Shown here: positions 7,877 to 15,389 of the stretch, piece by piece
Layout of the letters: every line of letters begins with the position of its first letter
Numbering within the stretch: the stretch's first letter is position 1
Assembly (NCBI GenBank): GCA_036939975.1
Contig: JALLPB010000620.1
Span: forward strand, 1 to 15,808
DNA: 15,808 nucleotides
Origin: Cyclostephanos tholiformis
Taxonomy: Eukaryota > Bacillariophyta > Thalassiosirophyceae > Thalassiosirales > Thalassiosiraceae
Reading direction: 5' to 3'
Translations under genes and position numbers: made by a program
The notes under the pieces: model-generated
Databases searched by the model: none
Seen by the model: the letters and a program-made list of their open reading frames with translations, nothing else
What the model was told of the DNA's origin: nothing

Positions 7877-8565
7877 CTAGCTACACACCCCTGTAGGCAC
7901 AGGAGTACGATGGATTTACCCAGCATGTATGTGTCGGTGTGCCAGGTGGTAGGCGGGTGGGTGATGTTTTGTGTAGTAGTCCGCCATGCTGGTTGTCCCT
8001 TGGCTCCAGTAGAATCGGAATTGACCTTGGGTGGCACGGCACCGGAGCCAATGGAGGCGCATCCAAATCATTTTTATTTGACTTTGGATTATCGTGTCAC
8101 TGATGAAGCCAGAGGCAGCAGAATTGTCTGTCTAAATAGGTGATCAAGGTTGTTTCCACCCCATTTCTTCAAGGGCATTCTGGAGGGGTATCATTTCACG
8201 GGCTGTGTTGTACAGTGCGGCGGTTCTGCTTCCGCTGCAGAGGCCATGACGAATTTAAAGATTTGGGAAATGGTAAGCACTGGCTCATTATTTTGGGGAA
8301 TGGGGTCATCTTTGGACAGGAAGATGTGGGCACCTGCTTGACTTTGTCAGCCCATTTTGGCGAGAAAACTTGCATCAGAATGGGCTGCAAGAACCATGGA
8401 GCTGGTGCGATAAGTGATTCCATCGGCTGGGTACATGACCATACAGTCAAGGAGTTGGTTGACAGATTTGGTGGTGTTTTCAGTGGCATTGGCCTGTTGT
8501 GAGCTGATGTTACTGAGTGCCACAAAGAGTTTGTTGTCCACTGCTCGCATAATAGAGGGGGGGAT
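7877..8565 (-). pseudogene. RNase H domain and C-terminus of the Copia-like polyprotein
   Basis: The stretch from YYARAVDNKLFVALSNIS through MVLAAHSDASFLAKMG (about 8565-8350) is the start of the Copia RNase H domain, including the SDASF motif that supplies the first catalytic Asp. After frame changes, DNSAASG (about 8135-8110), RFYWSQGTTNMADYYTKHHP (about 7995-7940) and HIHAG follow. These are the conserved end of this polyprotein class, where the DNS and MADYYTKHH blocks belong to RNase H. A stop at 7916-7918 comes before the probable original end (TAG at 7877-7879). RNase H would degrade the RNA strand of the cDNA hybrid during reverse transcription. Confidence 0.8.
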
Positions 8566-9400
8566 TTAATGATGCGCTGGATGCATTTGATACCCTTCTT
8601 GTCAAGGGGAGCTGAAGTGCCTGCATCAGGTAGGGTCTGTTCTTTAGCACCATAAACAATTTCCCGGTGTGTGTGGGGTGAATGTTGTTTTTTGCGAGGT
8701 TTTGGGTGGTTGTACTTGAAGGGAAGGTCGTTAATAGTTGTGCATTGACAAGTGACAAGTTTATTTGTTGTTGACCCAGGTAAGGTTGATGCTGGAAATT
8801 TTGTGCCTGTCCAGTCCGTAGTAACAGTGTAGTGTTTTTGGAGCGCTTGAAGTAGATGATCTGCATGTTGTTGCCCTACAAATTGGATTCCGAAGTCATT
8901 GACGATGAGAACAAAGGAGACGGGGCACCACTTGTGTCACCATAGGCCCAGCATTATGTCGAATTGGTAATATCCAAAGGTATGGAGGCATTCTGTGAGC
9001 AAGTCATTGGCAAGTTTGCCCACCTGTTTGAGACAATAGACACCTTTATTAATTTCAAAGTAAACCCAGCCATTATGAGCCAACAGTGTGATGTTGTATT
9101 CAACGATAAAGTTGGCAGGGATGTCATTAATTTTGGTATGTACGTACTCCGGTCGATCAAGAGGTGTGCCAAGGTAGAAGTTGGAGAAATCAAAAAAGGC
9201 AAATATGCATCTGCTGTTGAGAGGACACTATTTATTTGGAGTTTTACCAGCTCGAGCAATCCAGTTCTGGTGCCAGTGTCTTCCAGGTGGTATATTTGGT
9301 TGCCGCCAATGGTGATAGGGATAGGCATTCGTGTGTAGGTAACGTCTTGTCATCTGTCCTGTGGGATTTCATTGTATGTGATGGGGCGAAATGTATTGGT
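8566..9400 (-). pseudogene. Reverse transcriptase domain with VNDF in place of VDDF
   Basis: The frame containing FYLGTPLDRPEYVHTKINDI, then NGWVYFEINKGVYCLKQVGK, LANDLL and GYYQF, is the Copia RT fingers/palm region, with the first catalytic Asp kept in FDFSNFYLGTP. The second catalytic motif reads VLIVNDFGIQFVG. The family has VDDFG here, so the first Asp of the pair is Asn (codon at 8898-8900), which should abolish polymerisation. A TGA stop lies between GYYQF..LGLW and HKWCPVSF. Downstream the thumb/connection region drifts through other frames before YYA-type RNase H sequence resumes. Confidence 0.82.
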
Positions 9401-10169
9401 GCCATCAATGTGCTTGGTGGTGGGGTTGTTGTCTTTTGTGCCAATGCCTTGGCATAGCTGCCTAAGTTCATTGGCATAGGATTTGTCCAATATGGCTTTG
9501 TATTCAGTGTGGGTGCGGAGTTGGCGCTGCTCTAGCATATGACCGGTAGTGGAGTCCAATACGGTGAGGGCCATGTAGTCTGATGTGTTGGAGGGGGCAG
9601 CATCAGGGGCTGGATCTGTTAGGAGGGTGAATTGATCCGAGGTGGCCAATCGCTCCTTTGTGCAAGTGGCAATAGGTGCATTGTTGCTCTTAAGGGTTTG
9701 CCTTCCTCATTGCACTAGGGTACACCCATCCTTGCTGGCAATGTTTGCAGGGGGTGTGGGACAGGGGGTGGGGGCTGGCGGCACCCCTGAAGGTGGCACC
9801 TCTGGAACGGGTGGTGGTGTGGGTACAGGCGCAGGCACCCATGGAGGTGGTGGCATTTTGGGTTGTTGTGTATATGTTTTGAGGATGATGCAGAGTGCTT
9901 TGATGGCTGTCAATTGCTCGTCAGTGGGTGCAGGTGTTGTGCGGCCAATGGTTCTGTCGATTGCATGTAATGCATGGATAATCTTGTCTTTGGCCATTAA
10001 GTGTGGTGTTGGAAGATTATGGGGGTGGAATTTGACGGCATCACTGATGATCACAGCACATGATTTTTTGGTGAGGACCCTGTAACAGCAGTAGTGTTGG
10101 AGGGCTGGGCCCTCGTAGAATCCATGATCGGCAGAGTGATGGTTTATTGTGTATTTGAACACAACAAGT
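9401..10169 (-). pseudogene. Integrase C-terminal/linker region of the Copia-like polyprotein
   Basis: LVVFKYTINHHSADHGFYEG, then CCYRVLTKKSCAVIISDAVKFHP, and ATDKII-type spacing (HLMAKDKIIHALHAIDRTIG) match the stretch that in this Copia group follows the integrase core and precedes RT. It includes the segment describing a capsule of conserved aromatic residues before a Pro-rich linker (about 9870-9730, strand minus, PPPPWVPAPVPTPPPVPEVP). No catalytic residues are expected here. A long stretch of about 150 codons (10174-9707) remains open. Confidence 0.65.
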
Positions 10170-10870
10170 TCCAAAAAGTGCCTCCCATGCAGACATGGCT
10201 GTGGCGTTGGGTGTGGGGCAGAGGATGTTCAGTGTGAGTTCTGCCTGGGGGATAAAGAGGTCCCAGTGGTTGGCAGGAAGGATGGAGGTGTCCCTTCAAG
10301 TATCACAAGAAAGTGATCTTTCAAGGTACGGATGGCTCTCTCTGCTGCATTGCATCAATGGACATGGGGTGGGATGAGTTGGAGTTTGCACTTGTTGGTG
10401 GCAACAGCATTTTGGAAGGTTAAGCTTGCTTTGTTGTCCATGACTTGGAATGTGGGCACCGCTCCTACACCATTGAGGCATGCATACATGTCATTGTAGG
10501 CAGGAATTTGATAGCTGTCATGTTTGGATGCAAATGGGCGCACCAGGATGGCGTTTGAGGTGGTGTGGAGACCAAACACATGTATTGGTTGCCACTTTGT
10601 GTGCATGGGTTGAATCGGCCAGTGTCATCCGTGAAGAGGTGAGTGAGTGGAATTTCCCAGATTTCAATCATTGACCATGAAGGATGAGTTGATGCAGGTG
10701 TAGTGTGTCTAGTGGAGCAGATGTGCTGCCGTGGTTGTGCCATATGGCTTTTATGTGTTTTGGCCGAGTCTGGGCAGTAGTGTGCTACGAGTCCTGGGGT
10801 CAACTCTGGCCAAGATTTGAGCCACTAGCCACGTAGATTTCACAGGGTATCCTCCTGTTGCATGTAGGTA
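10170..10870 (-). pseudogene. Integrase domain of the Copia-like element
   Basis: GGYPVKSTWL (about 10860) marks the region between protease and integrase. LFTDDTGRFNPCTQSGNQYM (about 10650-10590) carries the first catalytic Asp, VMDNKASLTFQNAV (about 10445-10405) the second, and LQLIPPHVH-stop-CNAAERAIRTLKDHFL (about 10385-10305) the glutamate in AER. The stop inside the last motif is TGA where the family has an Arg codon, consistent with a CGA-to-TGA transition. Frame changes split the domain into at least three pieces. Integrase would insert the cDNA into the host chromosome. Confidence 0.8.
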
Positions 10871-11129
10871 TGCAATGAGGCCTGGGACACTAGGGAGGTC
10901 ATATGCACAAGAGTGTGTGGTAGTGCATGTGGGTGGCGTTGTGGTGAGGGCCGTGGAGTTGGGTGGTCTTGGCTCATGGGCACCTGTGATGGGAGAGGTG
11001 TGATGTACTGCTGCTGGTCAGATGATGGCCATGGTGAAGGTTCAGGTATATTGTCGGGGATGATGTGCACGTGTGGCTGGGCTAGGTAATGTGGTTGCTA
11101 AGTGCACCTGAGGATGTTGAGGAGGTACA

Positions 11130-11500
11130 ATGTTGACCCGCCACAACTGCATGCCCATTGGTTCACGTGTTCCCATGAGGATTTGGTTACCCAAGCTATT
11201 ATGGTCAGTAGGTGGTGTCTGCCATGAATGCTGTACAGCCAGCATCGCATAATTTTCCAAGGCTGAAGAGGTTGTTTGTGAAACCAGGCATGATATGTCC
11301 CATACATGCCTTGATGGTGGGTATGATTGGAATTCTCAAGTGTGCGGTGGCAATGGAAGTTTTGGCCTTGTCGGTTGCTGTATGGATGGTGGTTTGTGGG
11401 CCAAGCAATCAAGATCGAGGATTGAGGTGGAGTCGATGAAGTAGTGGTCTGAGGTGCCAGTGTCTATGATGGCAGTAGTGCTACTGGTGGGTGGGCTACA
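11130..11500 (-). pseudogene. Aspartic protease domain of the Copia-like polyprotein
   Basis: TTAIIDTGTSDHYFIDSTSI places an intact catalytic DTG at 11456-11464 in the usual Copia context (IxDTGxSDHY). In a shifted frame, TATDKAKTSIATAHLRIP, then GHIMPGFTNNLFSLGKLCDA and GCTAFMAD, correspond to the rest of the domain, where this family has the strongly conserved MPGF..N.L.S.G.LCDAGC signature. The protease would process the gag-pol polyprotein. Confidence 0.8.
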
Positions 11501-11599
11501 AGATAGTGCTACAGTGGCTAAATGTAGGGCATTTAGGTTATCATGTGCTACAAGGCTATCCAGCCCGGACCATCAAGCTGTAAAGGGCTTGTTTTTAGT

Positions 11600-12175
11600 G
11601 CTTCCCCCCATGATGTTGGTGTGTGTGGCAGCATGTTGATGGCCCTCTGCTTTGTTGGTGCAGGTGGCGCTGTTGTGGCCCAATTTGACCCGATGGCCAT
11701 GCGTCCAACAGTACCCTATGGGGTCAAGTCCAATTTTGGGGCGAGGGGCCTGTGCTGATCTATTTACATGGTGATAAGGAACTGATCTAATTTATGGGGT
11801 CTCTATTGCGTCGGGGCTAGAACGAGGTAATTTCCCAGTAAGTAAGTAAGAGGTATGTGCTTGGATAACCCTTTGGATAACCCCAGGATGGGGGTATTAA
11901 CAGCCTGGGTACCTGTTGTGGGTTGTGGTGTGGCTGAGTTCTTTCCATTGGCAAGAAGTGTGTTGGCGGATGTGAGGGCCAGAACACTGGCCGTGAGAGT
12001 TGCTACCGTGGTGGTGAGTGATGCTTTTGTTTCAATTAATTGTGAGTGAGAGCTGTGCATTCAGTGGTGGGGTGGTGGCCGAGGTGAGGTTGTAGAGGTA
12101 ACCGTCCAAGCAAGCAAATGTGTCGAGTGTGATTGTGTCCTACCTGGATCTGTCGCAACTAAATTCGAATATGCT
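11600..12175 (-). pseudogene. Gag-like region with zinc knuckle, 5'-truncated
   Basis: DTITLDTFACLDGYLYNLTSA followed by Thr/Ala/Leu-rich helical sequence (ASLTTTVATLTASVLALTSA, about 12030-11965) resembles the coiled capsid region of algal Copia gag. YCWTHGHRVKLGHNSATC (about 11714-11660) and then EGHQHAATHTNIMGGS are the nucleocapsid-type zinc knuckle of this group. Several frames are needed to read it. The N-terminal gag and 5' LTR are missing, and similarity fades at the boundary with the neighbouring inverted-repeat element. Confidence 0.75.
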
Positions 12176-12189
12176 TCATATGTATGTTA

Positions 12190-12248
12190 GTCCCCAAACG
12201 CACACTTTACCAATACTGGTACGGGACAGCGCATTACCGGTACTGGTA
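12190..12248 (+). repeat. Left terminal inverted repeat
   Basis: Starts GTCCCCAAACGC and ends TTACCGGTACTGGTA. Inverted match to 12674-12732, 55 of 59 identical. Confidence 0.88.
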
Positions 12249-12673
12249 CCACCAGTTCTGGTACAGGCTGGTCCCGTACTGGAAATTTTGTAGTGTCCTC
12301 CCATCTTACCCATTTACTATGTTGAAAGTCTGATTTTCTTTGAAACTACCATATTATATGGTACTGGCAGACATACGAAAATGCCCGTACTGGTATTGGC
12401 ACGAGTGGCAGAAGGAAAAATACTACCTACGAGTATGGGCACCAACTGGGTATGCCCATCCCAGTATTGACAATAGATCCGTACTAGTACTGGCACTGGC
12501 AAAAAGTAGTGAATGCCAGTACTGGTACAAACATGACTCAAATGTGGCAATACCGGTACTGGAAACTATGTATGCTGCCGATGGTGACCAAAGTAGGAAA
12601 AAGATACTTTGGTCTCGGAATCATAGGGCCAAACTTGGAAAAGAAGGTAAACACTAGTAGTTCCAGTTTGGGT

Positions 12674-12732
12674 TACCAGTACCAGTAATGCGCTGCCCCG
12701 CACCAGTATTGGTAAAGTGCGCGTTTGGGGAC
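12674..12732 (-). repeat. Right terminal inverted repeat
   Basis: Reverse complement begins GTCCCCAAACGCGCACTTTA. Partner of 12190-12248. All four differences are purine-purine or pyrimidine-pyrimidine. Confidence 0.88.
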
Positions 12733-12749
12733 AAACATATATATATGAT

Positions 12750-13068
12750 ATATATCTTGTCAAAAACGCAACCAGCCCCAACAGTGACTTGCTTAAAAAA
12801 AGTTGGCTCATTCATATATGTATTCCATTGTGAAAGGTTTAGGGCTTTCATATGAAGTTCTTTCACTGATCGGGTCAGTTTACACGTATGAGAACTAGAA
12901 ACTGACCACAAAATGACGTCATTAACACCCCAAATAAATTTTATTGATCCACGCAGCCAACACAGGACAAGATGAAAACTGAACACAACATGATTGTGTC
13001 GACCATCTCCAAAGTAGTATGCCGTAGATTTGACCTCGAGTCGGCAACAACTGCATTGATTGTCTAAA
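12750..13068 (+). promoter_or_regulatory. Probable promoter region of the cyclophilin-like membrane protein, with a CRE-type palindrome
   Basis: This is the non-coding stretch between the inverted-repeat element and the ATG at 13069. It contains ATGACGTCAT at 12913-12922, a perfect 10-bp palindrome holding the full cAMP-response-element core TGACGTCA, about 147 bp upstream of the start codon. Full or half CRE motifs recognised by bZIP factors are known to drive CO2/cAMP-responsive genes in the diatom Phaeodactylum. Function here is inferred from motif and position only. No clear TATA box was seen. Confidence 0.4.
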
Positions 13069-14481
13069 ATGTCAGCATCAAAACGATCTATCACGATGCC
13101 TTTGATGAGGATGAGCTCGTCCATTGCATCGTCTGAAGATGAAGATATAGAGAGCGGCTACACATCCGAGCATGATAACATCAGCTCGAACATCGGCAAA
13201 CCCGATCCGCACGATATGATTATCACGGTGTCAAAGTTGACGAGTAATGGCAAGATTCCACGACGACGATCTAATTGCGAGCAGCTTAGATTTCGTCAGG
13301 CGAGTTGTTCGTCATGCACCGGCGATGTCGATAACGTCCCCTGGTTGTTACCCCAAATGCCTCCATTCTCGCCAACGTCGACATCTAGATCGTCATCACA
13401 ACGCGACAATGACCCCAACCACCATCACATTCCGATCCTGGCCGCGTTAGCCTCGGCTTTCATACTCATCGGCATTACAATACTCGTCGTCTCCCAACAG
13501 CACGCCGAGATGACGTCGCTGCGATCGCAGCTCGAAATCGCGAATCAATCGCGCGCCTACCTCGAAAAGTCCGCATCCGATCTACATACCACGCTGCTGT
13601 TGAGACAAACTGCACTGAATCATTGTAATCAAGCGCATGCCACGACGACTAGGCACAATCTAGAGATAAGCGACAAGGTTGGGACGTTGAGTCGAGAGCT
13701 ACTCGAATCGAATCGTGAGGTCGAACGATTGATGGATCGGGATGCGAACGTCGCTACTTTGATGGACGTGGAGAGGAAGCTGAGGATCAGTGAAAGTCGT
13801 TGGGATGCGTACGCCGACCGGATCGGCCAACACAGTCGACGAACGGTCTTGGAAAAGTACGGCGGGGGTCCGCATCACGTGGAATTGCAGGTCCAGCTAC
13901 CCGCCTCGCAGCAGGGAGATGGAAGGTCAACGAACGCTCCCGTAGTAGAGACGATCAAGATTGAACTCGCCCCGCTGGACATGATGCCACACTCCGTCCG
14001 CGTCTTCCTGGAGCAGATATCATCCGGCATGTGGGACGATGGTGCGTTCGATTTGCATGCAGGACACGTACTCATGGCACACAGTAAAGTGTTGGTAGAG
14101 TCTGCAAATGATAAGGAGGTGACACCGATGATGTTGCCATTCCCAGAGTACAATGCCAACTATCCTCATGACAGGTATACTATCGCGTTCCCGGCACCGT
14201 CGTCAAACTCGAACTCCGAACTAGGTTTCTACATCAATTTACAGAATAACGATGTCCATCACTCGCCGCGGATGGAATCATTTACCAACAGTGGTGCGAC
14301 GATGACTAGTGTTGGGGAGAGATTTGTCGAGGGAGAATCGTGCTTTGGCAATATCGTCGACGAGGCTAGCCGTAGAGTCGTTGACAGGATGGATGCACTG
14401 AGCGTAGATAGCGGGAAACAACGGACGTTAAAGGAGAGCGTGATCATTAAGACTGCTAGGGTTGTTGGCTATGGCAATTGA
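13069..14481 (+). CDS. Type II membrane protein with coiled coil and cyclophilin-like domain
   Basis: The product is 470 aa from ATG 13069. Residues 1-120 form a Ser-rich, charged cytosolic tail without a signal peptide. Residues 121-142 (IPILAALASAFILIGITILV) are a single transmembrane helix. Residues about 147-255 are a predicted coiled coil with heptad-like Leu spacing. Residues about 268-470 resemble a divergent cyclophilin-type fold: IKIELAPLDMMPHSVRVFLE, GMWDDGAFDLHAGHVLMA, FPEY..NYPHDRYTIAFPA, GFYINLQNND, ESCFGNIVDEASRRVVDRMD and VIIKTARVV occupy the expected strands in order. The catalytic Arg of active cyclophilins (FHR) is Leu329 here (F-D-L), so prolyl isomerase activity is unlikely. 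Topology suggests an ER/Golgi or cell-surface protein with the domain in the lumen. It faces its shorter paralogue (stop codons 263 bp apart). Confidence 0.8.
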   Translation: MSASKRSITMPLMRMSSSIASSEDEDIESGYTSEHDNISSNIGKPDPHDMIITVSKLTSNGKIPRRRSNCEQLRFRQASCSSCTGDVDNVPWLLPQMPPFSPTSTSRSSSQRDNDPNHHHIPILAALASAFILIGITILVVSQQHAEMTSLRSQLEIANQSRAYLEKSASDLHTTLLLRQTALNHCNQAHATTTRHNLEISDKVGTLSRELLESNREVERLMDRDANVATLMDVERKLRISESRWDAYADRIGQHSRRTVLEKYGGGPHHVELQVQLPASQQGDGRSTNAPVVETIKIELAPLDMMPHSVRVFLEQISSGMWDDGAFDLHAGHVLMAHSKVLVESANDKEVTPMMLPFPEYNANYPHDRYTIAFPAPSSNSNSELGFYINLQNNDVHHSPRMESFTNSGATMTSVGERFVEGESCFGNIVDEASRRVVDRMDALSVDSGKQRTLKESVIIKTARVVGYGN

Positions 14482-14540
14482 TGCGTTTTACGATGATAAT
14501 CTTACTTTATTTTCACCTGTACAAGTAACATTTACTATAG

Positions 14541-14658
14541 GAAAAAAAGGTTGATTGAAGTCAATGGAGTGGATCAAGGTGGACCAAAAAATGAGAGCGT
14601 GATCATCAAACATGACAAGATGATTGGCGTTGCAATTAAGAACTCTGATGTAAGTTGA
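14541..14658 (+). pseudogene. Duplicated 3'-end fragment of the cyclophilin-like gene
   Basis: An open frame reads LIEVNGVDQGGPKNESVIIK then HDKMIGVAIKNSDVS and TGA. GAGAGCGTGATCATCAA (14592-14608) matches the ESVIIK codons of the upstream gene (near 14434-14450) at all but one position, and similarity continues weakly to GCAATT. It lies on the same strand, 60 bp past that gene's stop, so it is a tandem copy of the gene's last exon or a relic of another paralogue. It is bounded by an acceptor-like ACTATAG (ends 14540) and a consensus donor-like GTAAGT (14650-14655), so use as an alternative exon is also possible. Confidence 0.5.
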
Positions 14659-14744
14659 ATGGTCATTCATTAGTATTCGTTAACGATACTCTAGTATCCT
14701 TTAATGCCAACCCCATTCTTGTAGTTGTCCCACCGATGCTCGTT

Positions 14745-15389
14745 TTAGCTCACCTTTCTCTCAGCATTCCCATCCACCAATCGCTCGAACTTTTGTCTCA
14801 ACTCCGCTAGTTCCTCTTGTAATTCCCTTACTTTGCCGCTTTGGTCTTTATGGTGCTTCGACAATGTCAGATGCGCGTCATTGCAATGAATCAAGGCGGC
14901 TTCCCTCGACGTCACCTTGGATTGAAGATCAGTAGCCGACTTTTCTAGATGGGCCCGATGCTGATTTGAGATTTCGAGCTGCAATCGCATCGACTCAATC
15001 TCGGTGTGTTGATGGGAGATGGTGAAAATTGTGATTAAAAACAGTAGGAGTGCCGAGGAGGACGTGGCAATTGTAGGAATATGATGGTATATGTCTTTGA
15101 GTAGTGGCGAGGATGATGTCGACGTTGACGAGAACGACGGCAGTTGAGGTGACAAACAGGAAGCTTTCGAGCGGCGGTGTCTAAGCTGCTCGTAATGCGA
15201 TCGACGTCGGGATGCCTTGCCATTATTCGTCCACTTGGACACCATTATCACCATTTCTTGTGGACTGGCGCTGCTGCTGCTGTTCAAACTGCTGATTTCG
15301 TCATGGGAAGAGTTGGATGAGTAGCCGCTCTCGATGTTATCGCCATCACACGACGCAATTGATGAGCTTGTCCTCATCGAAGGCGTCAT
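14745..15389 (-). CDS. Short paralogue: type II membrane protein with coiled coil, cyclophilin-like domain absent
   Basis: The product is 214 aa from ATG 15387-15389. It aligns from end to end with the first ~235 residues of the neighbouring convergent gene: the same MRTSSSIAS..D..IESGYSS opening, MVIMVSKWTNNGK..RRRS..EQLR, a single transmembrane helix at residues about 104-125 (IPTIATSSSALLLFLITIF), and the coiled coil beginning TEIESMRLQLEISNQHRAHLE. It then stops at ERKVS where the paralogue continues as ERKLRISESRWDAYA. The codon at the position of the paralogue's ATG is GTG (15411-15413), so translation probably starts eight codons later. The last codons read AAG|GTGAGC, a possible splice donor, but no acceptor restores a cyclophilin domain. 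It may be a truncated but functional membrane partner able to pair through the coiled coil, or a young pseudogene. Confidence 0.72.
   Translation of the reverse strand: MTPSMRTSSSIASCDGDNIESGYSSNSSHDEISSLNSSSSASPQEMVIMVSKWTNNGKASRRRSHYEQLRHRRSKASCLSPQLPSFSSTSTSSSPLLKDIYHHIPTIATSSSALLLFLITIFTISHQHTEIESMRLQLEISNQHRAHLEKSATDLQSKVTSREAALIHCNDAHLTLSKHHKDQSGKVRELQEELAELRQKFERLVDGNAERKVS

Larger units (their letters stand above)
7877..12175 (-). mobile_element. Degenerate Copia-like (Ty1/copia, integrase before RT) retrotransposon
   Basis: Read on the minus strand, the order is gag with zinc knuckle, aspartic protease, integrase, reverse transcriptase and RNase H. Integrase upstream of RT defines the Copia/Pseudoviridae order. 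Each domain is recognisable by sequence, but the frame changes repeatedly and in-frame stops interrupt integrase, RT and the C-terminus, so the copy is non-autonomous. Total coding remains are about 4.3 kb, normal for a single Copia polyprotein. No LTR pair, primer-binding site or target-site duplication could be found. The gag end stops close to the inverted-repeat element at 12190. The domain motifs are those of the Copia groups common in diatoms and other algae. Confidence 0.88.
12190..12732. mobile_element. 543-bp non-coding element with 59-bp terminal inverted repeats
   Basis: The ends are near-perfect inverted copies: 12190-12248 (starting GTCCCCAAACGCACACTTTA) and 12674-12732 differ at 4 of 59 positions, all transitions. 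Looser inversion extends outward into AT-rich flanks (ATGTATGTTA on the left, AAACATATATATATG on the right), so the true ends may lie 10-17 bp further out. The interior has no convincing ORF but carries many copies of a TACTGG/CCAGTA motif. Size, long terminal inverted repeats and lack of coding capacity fit a MITE or fold-back element. No certain target-site duplication is visible because both flanks are TA-rich. Confidence 0.85.

Noticed and set aside
9642..10085. A 147-codon plus-strand Gly/Val-rich frame
   Set aside because: It is the shadow of the minus-strand Pro-rich linker of the Copia-like polyprotein.
14488..14670. Continuation of the short paralogue by splicing from AAG|GTGAGC through a TACTAAT branch-like site to ACATCAG on the minus strand
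   Set aside because: The signals and ~107-nt length look right, but the resulting frame adds only two codons before a stop and restores no cyclophilin-like sequence.
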